Origin: Lichenostomus cassidix
Taxonomy: Eukaryota; Chordata; Aves; Passeriformes; Meliphagidae
Direction: 5' to 3'
DNA: 64,000 nucleotides
Assembly: GCA_008360975.2 (NCBI GenBank)
Contig: CM039187.1
Coordinates: 17,935,094 to 17,999,093 of the forward strand
Shown here one piece after another: positions 24,001 to 32,000 of the stretch; the first letter of the stretch is position 1; every line of letters begins with the position of its first letter. A program made the position numbers and the translations under genes. A model generated the notes under the pieces. The model was not told the origin of the DNA, searched no databases, and worked only from the letters and a program-made list of their open reading frames with translations.

Positions 24001-24786
24001 TCGTAATGGCAGTGGGATATTTTTCAACTCTGTGGTCCTAGTTATTCACATCAGAAATACTTGTATTGAAGAAGATGGTGGAAGACCTCGATTCAAGACT
24101 TTAGACAGACTTCTGAATATTCATCAGGATTGTGGTTATAGTTGGTTAGCTCCTTGCATCTTAAGCAATGCTCTGTTCTCAGGAGATTTTATATTATGTT
24201 CTTTCTGTGCTGTAGATTAGACTCATGGTTAGTGGATATCACCCCTGTAGTTGCTAGCAACGACTATCCTCTTCTGATTTTCTTTAGCAACAACCTCACA
24301 GCTCTTGGATCTCTCAGGTTCCTCAGACACTTATGTTCTAGATAAGAGGGATGTCATCTGGCACTTACATGATAGAATTCATTGTGGAGCTTTAATTTAT
24401 TAGTACTTTTCAAATGCTTATGAGAGCCTGAACATGTTATAAAATACAAGTATTATGCTGTCTACTGAGAAGGAAAAAAAATCTTGATTTGACTTACAGC
24501 TAACAGCTCCCACATATGTCCTTACAACTGCATCCAGAATCACAAGTAACAGGAAAGCATTTGTTTATCACAGAATGTCCTTGGCAGTCACTGCTCTGTT
24601 TAGTAGTCACTTCTCATTAAAATCTATCTTTTTTTGTTCCCCTCTTTAGATGATATCTTCTCTAGCAGCCAAGTCAAGATACCCATTCCTAAAACCAGAT
24701 CTTCCCAAGCAGCCTCAGAAGCAAAATCAGAAAGCAAGATCCTGAGCACGTTTGATGACCCACTGAATGCCTTTGGAGGCCAGTAG
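1..24786 (+). CDS. WASHC2: WASHC2 (FAM21), WASH complex subunit 2, 3' part of the gene
   Basis: This is a multi-exon gene entering from the left edge. Coding exons: 780-848, 1223-1335, 1959-2031, 2509-2565, 4445-4609, 5227-5360, 7155-7247, 7779-7883, 8804-8920, 10334-10497, 10929-11040, 11792-11977, 13024-13206, 15277-15405, 15613-15708, 16720-16836, 17351-17413, 18111-18323, 20102-20704, 21325-21499, 24650-24786, with a possible fragment at 1-35. Phases agree across every junction and give about 1,034 codons to the stop. FAM21 is the extended subunit of the WASH Arp2/3-activating complex on endosomes; its acidic L-F motifs recruit the complex to retromer via VPS35. Visible hallmarks are about twenty L/I-F acidic motifs, [31 protein letters not shown], a basic capping-protein-binding stretch ([17 protein letters not shown]) and the C-terminal [11 protein letters not shown]. 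The N-terminal head is outside the window. Human FAM21 was compared from memory. Confidence 0.96.
780..848 (+). CDS. WASHC2: WASHC2 exon: basic linker
   Basis: It encodes [22 protein letters not shown]. The acceptor is ttcttcttaaag and the donor is gatg|gtagga. Length is 69 bp, and the split Asp codon completes in the next exon. Human FAM21 has a similar KPRKTLKEKKERRTPSDD segment ahead of its first strong L-F motifs. Confidence 0.9.
1223..1335 (+). CDS. WASHC2: WASHC2 exon: first L-F motif cluster in window
   Basis: It encodes [21 protein letters not shown] followed by [15 protein letters not shown], nearly identical in plan to the mammalian protein. The exon ends in phase 0 directly after the acidic run, so the second L-F of the motif (SDLF) is supplied by the next exon. 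The donor is gag|gtgaga. Confidence 0.95.
1959..2031 (+). CDS. WASHC2: WASHC2 exon: SDLFAEAP
   Basis: It encodes [20 protein letters not shown] and PVSEG, completing the L-F motif begun in the previous exon. The acceptor is tttataatcag and the donor is gaag|gtaaga. It enters in phase 0 and leaves in phase 1. Confidence 0.93.
2509..2565 (+). CDS. WASHC2: WASHC2 exon: [13 protein letters not shown]
   Basis: A 57-bp exon with phase 1 at both ends encodes [20 protein letters not shown]. It matches the mammalian KKIPAGAVSVFLG patch, a conserved non-acidic island between L-F motifs. It could be skipped without changing frame. Confidence 0.92.
2566..4444. other. WASHC2 intron, 1.9 kb
   Basis: AT-rich intronic sequence with no exon or mobile element that I can recognise. 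Flanking exon phases agree, so no coding exon is required here. Confidence 0.7.
4445..4609 (+). CDS. WASHC2: WASHC2 exon: poly-Asp motif
   Basis: It encodes [15 protein letters not shown] through [25 protein letters not shown] run (six GAT then GAC, 4552-4572) makes seven consecutive Asp in one L-F motif. A second acceptor AG three bases downstream (4446-4447) could remove one Gly. The exon is phase 1 at both ends. Confidence 0.92.
5227..5360 (+). CDS. WASHC2: WASHC2 exon: [18 protein letters not shown]
   Basis: It encodes [20 protein letters not shown] followed by a Pro/Ser/Thr linker ending in MGKK. It contains a complete two-part L-F motif in one exon. The donor is aaaaag|gtaatg. It enters in phase 1 and leaves in phase 0. 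Confidence 0.95.
5361..7154. other. WASHC2 intron, 1.8 kb, with LTR near its 3' end
   Basis: Apart from the LTR fragment at 6719-7085 the intron has no recognisable element. The LTR leaves only a short stretch of older sequence before the downstream acceptor. Confidence 0.7.
6719..7085. mobile_element. avian ERV-type LTR fragment in WASHC2 intron
   Basis: The segment begins TGTCATGGTTTAGG, typical of a common avian LTR start. It carries the marker phrases gggttaagataagaacaatttaa, read here as two shorter blocks (gggttaagataag, acaatttaatgg), then aatgtcatgagg and ctggccatgtcccctcc, in the order I recall from bird LTRs. No internal viral genes flank it, so it looks like a solo, 3'-truncated LTR. 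The right edge is approximate and lies roughly 50-70 bases before the next WASHC2 exon. Family assignment is from memory. Confidence 0.7.
7155..7247 (+). CDS. WASHC2: WASHC2 exon: [10 protein letters not shown]
   Basis: It encodes [20 protein letters not shown] then [11 protein letters not shown]. The 93-bp exon is phase 0 at both ends. The motif is cut by the intron after DSE, and DLF follows in the next exon. The acceptor (tctttgtcctaaag) lies just right of the LTR fragment. Confidence 0.95.
7779..7883 (+). CDS. WASHC2: WASHC2 exon: DLFSSS ... LSLFDDDEE
   Basis: The exon opens with [10 protein letters not shown], completing the previous motif, and closes with [11 protein letters not shown], starting the next. 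It is 105 bp and phase 0 at both ends. The acceptor is ttggtttgtacag and the donor is gag|gtaagt. Confidence 0.95.
8804..8920 (+). CDS. WASHC2: WASHC2 exon: DLFGVG ... LLFSSDEE
   Basis: It opens with [14 protein letters not shown] and closes with [13 protein letters not shown], a third consecutive 0-0 exon with half motifs at its ends (117 bp). The acceptor is attttattttaag and the donor is gag|gtactg. Confidence 0.95.
8921..10333. other. WASHC2 intron, 1.4 kb
   Basis: It contains a T/G-rich low-complexity stretch (about 9265-9390) and a perfect 15-bp tandem duplication (9836-9865). No exon is seen. Confidence 0.65.
9836..9865. repeat. two perfect 15-bp tandem copies
   Basis: The unit tgaataaatggtagc occurs at 9836-9850 and again at 9851-9865 with no mismatch. 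It is a small recent-looking intronic duplication. Confidence 0.9.
10334..10497 (+). CDS. WASHC2: WASHC2 exon: [17 protein letters not shown]
   Basis: It starts [16 protein letters not shown]; mammals have DQWNIP at the same place, so the upstream LLFSSDEE motif has no second L-F. It ends [19 protein letters not shown], a complete strong motif. It leaves in phase 2, the codon completing as Ser. Confidence 0.95.
10929..11040 (+). CDS. WASHC2: WASHC2 exon: [15 protein letters not shown]
   Basis: It encodes [20 protein letters not shown] then [17 protein letters not shown]. The second hydrophobic pair is F-F instead of L-F. The acceptor is ttctcgctgcag and the donor is gtg|gtaact. It ends in phase 0. 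Confidence 0.94.
11792..11977 (+). CDS. WASHC2: WASHC2 exon: acidic, motif-poor
   Basis: It encodes [20 protein letters not shown], then a Glu/Asp-rich and later Gly/Thr/Gln-rich stretch ending QQTNEK. In the mammalian protein an LLFSDEEE motif stands where PTFNEEE is here, so this copy seems to have lost the Leu. It is 186 bp, phase 0 at both ends. Confidence 0.9.
13024..13206 (+). CDS. WASHC2: WASHC2 exon: SDLFATSPP ... [10 protein letters not shown]
   Basis: It encodes [20 protein letters not shown] through [18 protein letters not shown] and NAQKEIGV. I chose the acceptor after gatggag because it keeps phase 0. The more canonical-looking ttttgcag twelve bases downstream would put TAA first in frame. 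A missing small exon upstream could also explain this. The donor is gtg|gtgagt. Confidence 0.87.
13207..15276. other. WASHC2 intron, 2.1 kb
   Basis: AT-rich, with a poly-A run near 14812-14824. No exon, RNA gene or mobile element is recognised. Confidence 0.65.
15277..15405 (+). CDS. WASHC2: WASHC2 exon: [15 protein letters not shown]
   Basis: It encodes [20 protein letters not shown] then [15 protein letters not shown], one of the most conserved parts of the tail (practically unchanged from mammals in the core). It is 129 bp, phase 0 at both ends. The acceptor is ctcctttcag and the donor is gtg|gtgagt. Confidence 0.97.
15613..15708 (+). CDS. WASHC2: WASHC2 exon: [16 protein letters not shown]
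   Basis: It encodes [20 protein letters not shown] and [12 protein letters not shown], a complete motif. It is 96 bp, phase 0 at both ends. The acceptor is tttgtttctttag and the donor is ccg|gtacct. Confidence 0.95.
16720..16836 (+). CDS. WASHC2: WASHC2 exon with GC splice donor
   Basis: It encodes [20 protein letters not shown] then [19 protein letters not shown], a weakly conserved linker. The donor is acagag|gcaagt, a GC donor with otherwise perfect consensus. The nearest GT, four bases on, would break the phase of the next exon. It is 117 bp, phase 0 at both ends. Confidence 0.88.
17351..17413 (+). CDS. WASHC2: WASHC2 exon: [13 protein letters not shown]
   Basis: A 63-bp phase 0-0 exon encodes [20 protein letters not shown] and Q. 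The core matches mammalian FKTKEPSTRIGKIQ. The acceptor is ttttgtgcag and the donor is caa|gtaatt. Confidence 0.95.
18111..18323 (+). CDS. WASHC2: WASHC2 exon: [13 protein letters not shown] ... [10 protein letters not shown]
   Basis: It opens [20 protein letters not shown] and ends [18 protein letters not shown], both ends closely matching mammals. The last residues begin the capping-protein-interaction segment, which continues in the next exon. It is 213 bp, phase 0 at both ends. The donor is aag|gtaacc. Confidence 0.96.
18324..20101. other. WASHC2 intron splitting the capping-protein segment
   Basis: A 1.8-kb intron between LHSANK and [11 protein letters not shown]. Nothing recognisable lies inside it. 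Confidence 0.65.
20102..20704 (+). CDS. WASHC2: WASHC2 large exon: capping-protein-binding segment and four L-F motifs
   Basis: This 603-bp exon (201 codons, phase 0-0) starts [20 protein letters not shown], the basic region which in FAM21 binds actin capping protein. It then carries [34 protein letters not shown] and the opening half of TAQDIFE|DDIF. The middle is poorly conserved and Ser/Glu-rich. The acceptor is ttctttgcag and the donor is gag|gtaatg. Confidence 0.97.
21325..21499 (+). CDS. WASHC2: WASHC2 exon: [11 protein letters not shown] ... IFDDDM
   Basis: It encodes [20 protein letters not shown] then [20 protein letters not shown] and KSIFDDDM. It is very close to mammals, with two motifs using I-F as the second pair. 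It leaves in phase 1; the next exon supplies DDIFSSS. The donor is atgg|gtaagt. Confidence 0.97.
21500..24649. other. WASHC2 last intron, 3.1 kb
   Basis: The largest WASHC2 intron in the window. It contains the minus-strand SINE at 23498-23638; otherwise I recognise nothing. Confidence 0.7.
23498..23638 (-). mobile_element. tRNA-Ile-headed, CR1-tailed SINE (TguSINE1-like)
   Basis: On the minus strand the right part reads like a tRNA-Ile: gttggttagagcatggtgct, then ggtttgatccctg, a near-match to the B box of RNA polymerase III promoters (gggatcaaacc on the plus strand, 23573-23583). The left part is a CR1-type 3' tail (cacagaatattctgag, gttggaaggca, aaggatcatcaagtccaac on the plus strand). 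This head-tail fusion is the layout of passerine SINEs. It lies in the last WASHC2 intron. Confidence 0.8.
24650..24786 (+). CDS. WASHC2: WASHC2 last coding exon and stop
   Basis: It completes the split Asp codon and encodes [20 protein letters not shown] through [13 protein letters not shown] and TAG (24784-24786). Mammalian FAM21 ends [13 protein letters not shown], which fixes the gene's 3' end and orientation. The acceptor is ttcccctctttag. Confidence 0.97.
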
Positions 24787-27229
24787 TCAAGGGGATGTGT
24801 GGCAGAGAAGCAGCCTTCTTTATGCCCTGTCCAGTACTAATACTCTGGATTTTCTAATTCAGTAGAGCTGGAATGAGATGGACATGGATATTTAAGTGAG
24901 ATTACCCATTTAAAATGGTTAGTATTCTCTTGTGCTACTCTAATTCTGCTAAATTATATATTTTTTAAAAAATACAGTAACCTCCTGCTATCATGTTTCC
25001 ATGGTGCCCAGATGAATATAGCCTGTGCAGTACCTGCAATGAAGTAATCTATTATATAAAGTATAGTTTGTTTTATTGAACAGATCTATAGATAAAATAA
25101 TTGATAAATAGTAAATGGAGTCTGTTAAACTTGATCTGTCTGCATGTCTTACTTTCCTCTTTACCTCCTTCTTAGAACGTCTGCACCATGACTTGAAAGC
25201 AGTCAAAAACACCACCATGCCTTGTCTGGGTCAGTTGCCAATGGTAGGGTAAGGCTGGGTTCAGTACCAGGTACAGCTTCTATTAGGGAATTAAGCAGTT
25301 AAGAAATCTCAACGCAGGACCTGACACCAGCTAGAATGAGGTATTTCACATAGGCAGCTAATGTGGGCTGTAAAAATGATAACACTTAATATTTCTCTGC
25401 CAAGAAGAGTTTGTTACAAATGAGCACAGAGTGCCCCACAAAGACAACAGAAACCTAACAGTGTCTTCTGTTCATGTTGTAGACTATTAAATGAGAATTT
25501 TCACCTGCATGGAGTTGCAGAGCTTTAAAAATAACACTTTTCACAAAGTCCATCTGTACAGAGCGTGCTTGGTCACTTCCAGTTTAACAAGCCTATGTAC
25601 ATACTTTATGCAGAGACTCTTTGGTGCCTAAAGGCTTGCTGTCTCCTTTCCCTTCTCATCCATAACACAGTGTAGGCTGTTTACAGGAGGTCACTACTCT
25701 GTGGAATCCCTCTGTCTGATGTATTTGGCTTAACTTTGCTTCCTGTGTTTTTTAGATTCCCTTGTGGAACAGATGCCATTAACCATACTTGATACCAATG
25801 GTAGATGCTTGCTCACCTGCATGCATACCAGCACAGGAATGCAGGAGGAGCAAATGTTTATTTTATTCTACAAGTGACTGCCTGCAATTCTGACTAGATT
25901 CCCTGCTTTTGTGATAGTGATGTACTACTTGATCTCCAACTCTTAAGACTGTTCTGCTCTCTGTGAATTTAAAGAAGGACTTCTTTGAGATAAATTCCCA
26001 CTTGCACTGAAGTCCTTATTCTCAGACATCTGCTTCAGTCTCTTGCTTCTCAAGTTGGATTTCCTTTTTCCGGCACAGTAAATACTACAGCTGAAACAAC
26101 TAGCACTAATGAGGGTAAAGCAGAAGGAAAGGTTGGAAGGGATAAAGGAGAAATATGATGTATTGACTTGTGCTATAGGTGGGCCTGGCAATGATTCATT
26201 TTAAGTGGGGGGTAAACTGGGAGTAGCAGCTTGAAAGAGAGTGTGGGGGCTATTTGCAAATGGGTGTCTACAGTGAAAGCACTTGAACTTTATTTGTAGG
26301 CATTACATCTGCTGCATATGCCTCATACATCATTTGGACTGCTGCTTTACTCTTTTCTTTTGTGCGTAGAAGGGCTTCAAAGATAAGATGGAGGAAAGAG
26401 GAAAAAGATGGTGAATTCTTATATTTCTTTTCTGCATCCTGTCTTCTTGGCCTTCCACATTAATAAGTTCTATTAGCATTGCAAAGAGGGCTGTTCACAA
26501 GTTAAGAACTCTGAGGGCCAAGAGCTCTTGGAGTAGAAGAAAAAAAGCTCCTGCCTTAAAGTGTTTCTTAAACTTTCATGTAAAAGCTCAGCAGAGAAAA
26601 GCTCTTCATAGAAACTTGCACTATGATGTAGATCAGAACCTTTCTTCCCACCTAATCTTTCTTAACTGGCACAGGGAGAGTCTTTGTGCCTTTTCCTGTG
26701 TCTCTTCACATATTAAAATGTGTGGTCCTCAGTTTAAACAGACAGTAGAGCCTGGTCTAGGCACTTCACTTCTGGGAGGGCTTGGTCAGAATGGTGACTA
26801 GAGGATTTGGGTTTGGGCTGTGTTGAGTTTTGGAGGGTTTTTTTTGTTGGTTTGGGATTTTTTATTTTTTTTTTTATTTTATAAACCCTGGCTGTGTGGA
26901 AGAGCAGAGTGGAAGGCCCAGTATTACAGCATCCAGAAGCTCTGACAGGTTTCCATGCCTGCTACATGATCCTGGAAAGCCAGTTTTAACTGGGCCTGAA
27001 ACCTAACAGCTAGTCAGGGTAGGTCTTGCGTATTTTAAAACCTAAATGGAAAGTAAAGTGGTTAATGTAATTAGCACCTAGTAATAGGATAAGCTCGTTT
27101 TCTCTAGCCTGTGATTATCCAAGGGAACCGCTGCTTCTGGAGCCTGGCCTGTCCACCTTACACTGAGAAGGGAGTACAATCGAGCGCTGAACTTCAGTGA
27201 AGGTGCCCGAGAGCTGTGTCTGGCTCCTG
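24787..27229. other. WASHC2 3' UTR and WASHC2-ZFAND4 gap
   Basis: No AATAAA was found in the first kilobase after the stop. An ATTAAA at 25486-25491 is the best poly(A) signal candidate, but weak. A T-rich stretch lies near 26840-26880. No coding gene is recognised; ORFs on either strand here are short and unlike known proteins. Confidence 0.55.
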
Positions 27230-28480
27230 CTGGCTGCCAACAGCGGGCTGGCTGTCCGCTCTGACTCAGCCCGTCCCTGCCTCCCGGGCGCAGCGCTACG
27301 CTCGGACACAGCGGCAATGCTGGGAGCCTCTCGGCCTGAGCGTAAGGCCTCCGTGCCGACTTTGCAGGTTGGCCCCGAGCAAAGGCCGGCAGTGCTAGGG
27401 CCGGCCGAGCCGCCCGAGCCACCTGCGCTGTAACCCGTCCCGGCCGCCTCCCGCCCCACCGCACTCCGCTCCCAGCAGGCAGCGCGGCCGCCGCCGCTGT
27501 CACGTGTCCACCGGTAGCGCCGGGGGCGTTGCACAGACTCACGGAGCGGTTTGGGGCGAAGGAACTTGAAAGCCCGTCCCGTTCCCCGGCCCTGGGCGGG
27601 GACACCTCCCACCGGGCCGCGCTGCCCGAATCCCCCTCCAGCCCAGCCTCCAGCCCTCCCGGCGATGGGGAAGCGTATCCGGGTCCTTCCCCGCGCACGC
27701 GCTGCCGCCCCGCGTCCTAACGACCACAACAAGCGGCCCGGCGGCTGCCCGCCCCTGAGGCACCGCGAGCCCCGCCCCCCGGGCCGCTGATTGGCCGCGG
27801 TTCGTGAGAGCGGGCTTCCCATTGGCCCGCGGGAGGAGCCGTCACAGGGGCGGGGCAGCGCGGGGGCTGCCGGGCGGCGCCTCCCGCTCCTGCCTCCCCC
27901 CGCCGGCTCCGCTGCGCTCCCGGTCCGTGCGTCCCGCCGGGCCCGGCCGGCTCCGGCAGCTGCGGCGGGCGGGGCGCCGCGGGGGGAGAGGAACCGTGTC
28001 TCCCCCCCGAGCGGGCCCGGCGGCGGCAGGTGAGGTGAGACCCGCCCTCGCTCGGCGGGTTCCGGGCCCTCGGGAGCGCCGGTCCTGCGGGGTCCCCGCG
28101 GCGGCGGCGCCGAGCGCGGCGGGGCGGAGGGACCGTGCTCGAACCGCCCCGGGCCCGGCCCCGCCGGCCAGCGCGTGTCCCGGGAGGGAGCGGGGCCCGG
28201 GGGCAGCGGTGGCGGGGCCCGCGGCCGAGCCGGGGTGCGAGGCCGGCCCGAGGCGCGGTGTCGGCGGGGCCGGGGCAGCCGCTCGCCCTCCTTTGTTCGC
28301 GGCTGGGCTCGGCTGCCGGGGCTCGATCCCCCGCTCCGCTGGGCGCTGGGCCGCGCTGGGGGAGCACGGCTGAGCTGACGCCTCCAACTGCCTTCCCTGC
28401 GCCCGGGGCAGTCCCCGTTCATCCGTCTTTGTGGAGTTTTTGTCTCGCTCTGTCACTGCGGAGGGCTCCGCTCTTGTCAG
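27230..28480 (+). promoter_or_regulatory. ZFAND4: CpG-island promoter of ZFAND4
   Basis: A very GC- and CpG-rich block lies between AT-rich flanks. It holds a CACGTG E-box (27501-27506), two inverted CCAAT boxes (ATTGG at 27790-27794 and 27821-27825) and a GC box (ggggcgggg, 27847-27855). The two ATTGG boxes 31 bases apart, followed by a GC box, suggest initiation shortly downstream, about 27860-27950, without a TATA box. The island starts about 600 bases further upstream, which leaves room for divergent antisense transcription. Confidence 0.8.
27870..28029 (+). other. ZFAND4: ZFAND4 non-coding first exon (start approximate)
   Basis: A good donor, cggcag|gtgagg, ends at 28029 inside the CpG island, just downstream of the CCAAT and GC boxes. 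The next exon (28728) begins with untranslated sequence, so this exon is entirely 5' UTR. The 5' end is a guess from the promoter elements. Confidence 0.55.
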
Positions 28481-28727
28481 GAGGCATTGGGCGCCCAGTT
28501 GTCATGTCGCTTGTGAAAACAAAACTAACAAAGGTGGTAGGTTGCATCTGGAGTGCTGACACTAGGGCCCTAAAACTACAACGTTACTAATAATTATTTG
28601 TGGTTATCTTGCCCTAGCTAGGCAATAACTTCGTGTTTCTTAACCACCATTTTATATTAAAGAAATTTAAATTCTCTTTACCAGTTACGTTTAGATGTTG
28701 TCAGAACTATATTTGTTTGCTTTATAG

Positions 28728-29030
28728 GTGAAAAAACCTAAAGATGAACAGCAATGCACTACATATGTCTTCAAAGCTGCCTTGGCTAGAAGTGGAATGT
28801 AGTTTCCTGACAGATCTTCTTACAAGGAAGTTGTAAATCCTTTCTAATGGCCAACAAGAAAGAGCCTCCTTTTTTCAATAAAGATAATATGGGACCATTT
28901 CACTACAAGCTTCCTTTCTATGAAACTATGGAGCTCTTCATTGAAACGCTTACAGGAACCTGCTTTGAACTGCGAGTTTCCCCCTTTGAAACAGTTATTT
29001 CTGTGAAAGCTAAAATTCAAAGACTGGAAG
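28728..29030 (+). CDS. ZFAND4: ZFAND4 exon 2: start codon and first half of Ubl
   Basis: The exon starts after tttgctttatag with 119 bases of 5' UTR. Coding begins at ATG 28847 (MANKKEPPFFNKDNMGPF), with C at -3 and G at +4, a weak context. It carries the Ubl part MELFIETLTGTCFELRVSPF through KAKIQRLEG. The donor is gaag|gtactc. Confidence 0.96.
28744..28836 (+). other. upstream ORFs in ZFAND4 leader
   Basis: The 5' UTR part of exon 2 has three upstream starts. ATG 28744 opens a 30-codon ORF ending at 28836, ten bases before the main ATG; its context (A at -3) is better than that of the main start. ATG 28754 opens an 11-codon ORF. ATG 28797 is followed at once by TAG, a start-stop element. 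Together these would be expected to reduce main-frame initiation. Confidence 0.75.
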
Positions 29031-32000
29031 GTACTCTTCTCTCTTATTTCAGCATAATTCTCTCTTATTTCACTTTAGAAGTCTTGTTTTAAAAATTATT
29101 ATTGCTAAAATCAAACCAGAAAACTTAAATGTCATGTTAAGCAATATGTATAAAAACTAGGTGCTCAGTTTATGGCTTAGATTTAATTGAAGTTGAGTTG
29201 TTTTTCTGTTCTTGTCTTTTTCTCTAAGTTCATGGCTTAGGCTTCACTGGAATTTATGTGTTTGCTCTTCTGATGGGTTGGTTGGGGCTTTTTTTCTATA
29301 TACAGGTATTAAGGTTAATCATAAAAAGTCAGTTGGTTCTTTGACCCAAGTTGTTTGTTAACTAGCGAGGTTATAAACTTGAGCCATGCAATATGTCTGT
29401 AACTGAGCATACTTTAAACTTGCTGCTGTGTTTGTTGCTGATTAGGTTAGTCAGTTTATGGTTTTTTTATGATACTGCAGTCACAAGAGCAACTGCAGTG
29501 CAGGCGAATCCCAAAGGCAGCTTTAAGTTACTGATTTTTTTTTTTTTTTTTTTTGGGGTGAGTGATCTCTTGCCGGTAGACGTCTGGCTGAGCAGTGCTT
29601 TGTCTTAAAGTGATAAGCTTGACACATTTTGTAAAGTGAAAACCTCCTTTAAGTTATGAGGCCAGTCGTGATGCTTATGCAAGAAGAAAAGGTGTGGGTT
29701 AGTCCCCTTTTACCCTTTTCCTCTATGGTGAGGATGACCTTGCATGAAAGAATGTGGTTTGAAATATTTATATATACATATTTTAACAACTTTGAAGCAT
29801 TGCATCCTCTTTTTCACTTTGGAGGGGTTAAAGAACTGTGTAGCTGTAGAAGCTGAGAATATCAGTTGCTAATTTTAAGAAAAGGAGTCTTCTCCTTCCA
29901 TAGTATACCTGTAGGTGTTTTTCATTGTTCTGTGTGGAACCCATCCTCTGTGAGATGTAATATGATGCTGTAGAGTGGAATCTAAGATACTCTCTTCCTC
30001 TTATGGAAATCTGCTCTAGTGGATGGAAAAAAAAACAGACAGCTGGCACAAGTCTTAAAACACAGAAGCACTGCAACAACAGAGGGGACTATTTACTAGC
30101 AAGATCCACACAGCAGAAGCTCCACCGTGCAGAAAACTGGAGCTTACATCCATATGGCTATATCAGTGCAGCTATGTGGATGGGCTTTTGTTTCCTGTGG
30201 ACAGGGCTGTAATTAACCACAAGTCAGAGAATGTGTTTCACCTCTAGCTCCTGGAGGCTAGAGGTGAAACAAGAAAAGAAAAGGGGTTTTCCTCCCCCAA
30301 CTGAATATAGGAGAGATGCACAGAACGCTAATTTACAGTGAATTAAAAGGTAGAACAGGCAATAGAGTATAGAAGAAGGTAGGCTATATGGGCAGTATTG
30401 GTGATGGAGTGAGCTTTAAAGGATACATGAAGAGATGAGTGGGAGATGTGGAAAAGAGGGATTTGAACTTCTTGTAGTCCAAAATGTGGGATGATGAATA
30501 GCCATACTCAGTTATGCCTATAGCTTAAAAAAGTATCCTCATTTCTTATTAGAAGAACAGCTTATAATATTGTTTATTTAGAATTGTGTTTGCATGTCGT
30601 AGTTCGTATGATGATATGTTAATTATGGCTTAGATGCCTGCTATATAGAATTAATAATAAGTAAATTTCATTAAACATGGTAGATGAATTCACTGGTGCT
30701 TATCATTGAATTGCAAGAAGTCAGTTGAAATACTTTGATACTCCATAACAGTTAAAATATTTGTACTGTTCTGATTAATGATTTGTGGGAGGCAGAGTGA
30801 AAACCAATTGATCAGTTACATGTGGAGGAAACAGATATACAATGACAAGATAATTTTGTGTTGCATTTGGGGTTGCTGTTGCATATAAAATAATGATTAA
30901 CAATTTTTCAGTGATAAAGTTCCTGTTACAGTGCACAAGTTCGAGCAATAAATCACCCAGGTGGAGCAAAAATTCAGAAGTAATTTTGTTTTGATTTAGC
31001 ATGGGAAGGAGAAAGCTTGGATCTGTTCCTGTTTCTGCTGATGGTTTTCACTTTTTATTATTGTATCATGTCAGCTTTCATAGGCTGTGAATTTCTCTTA
31101 TTTAAGCTGCACTTCTGGCTGGAGAATGACTCCTACAATGCTGGAAGACTACATGAGGTCCCTGTTATGTGTATTGTCTTCATTTGGATGTTGAGGATGA
31201 TAGTATATAAGCAAAGAAAAAGAGCCGTTTTGAAAAAATGAGTTGAGACCTGAAAGCTCCAAGAAAAATATCTAGAATTGTATCAGAAGTTAACAAATTG
31301 TTCAAATGTTACGAATGCCTCTAATTGTAAGAGACTAATAATAAAATTAAAACAAGACAAATTGATCTTTGTCAACAGCTGGAAAATCAATTGGTGTAGG
31401 CAGTCTGCACCATAATAAAAAAGCATAATATGGATGGCATGTTAGGAATTTTGTCTACTTCAGATACTGGTTGTCATTCTTGATACCTGCTAGTGGTCTG
31501 ATACGGAAAGGCTTTGTTTAGACAGCTGTACTAGATATTGGTACCTTACTAAGAAAGAGCTCCATGTTTGCACCTATGTGTTTTCAGTGGTTTTAGTCAG
31601 TACAGAATATACATAAAAACTTATGAATTCTAATGCAGCTGAAATTTCAGTGGAAGCCTACTCATAAATTGAAGTTATAGCATATCTGATGCATATTTGG
31701 CTCAGATCCAGGCATTTTTCCTCAAATATGTTCTATGTGAAGTAAGCAGGAGATTTGTTATAATGTTGACTTTGGAGTCCCTGGGGGTAAGTTGCTCCTA
31801 GTCTCACATTCACTGACTGAACCTTTTAAAATGGCTCATCTGAGAAGAAATAGCTCCCTTTGTCTCTATCGGTGGCATAAAAGCTGGAATGCACACAGTG
31901 CTGCCAGCAGTGCTACCTACTCCATTGGTTTCACTTGTTGATCAGTGTTGATGGTCGTGGATAGGATGGTATCTGAGTTTCAAGGTGGCATGAAAGACTG

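Noticed and set aside
27078..28456. Long open frames on both strands in the first CpG island (up to 435 codons on the minus strand).
   Set aside because: Several frames are open at once because stop codons are rare in such GC-rich DNA. The peptides are Arg/Pro/Gly/Ala-rich and unlike any protein family.
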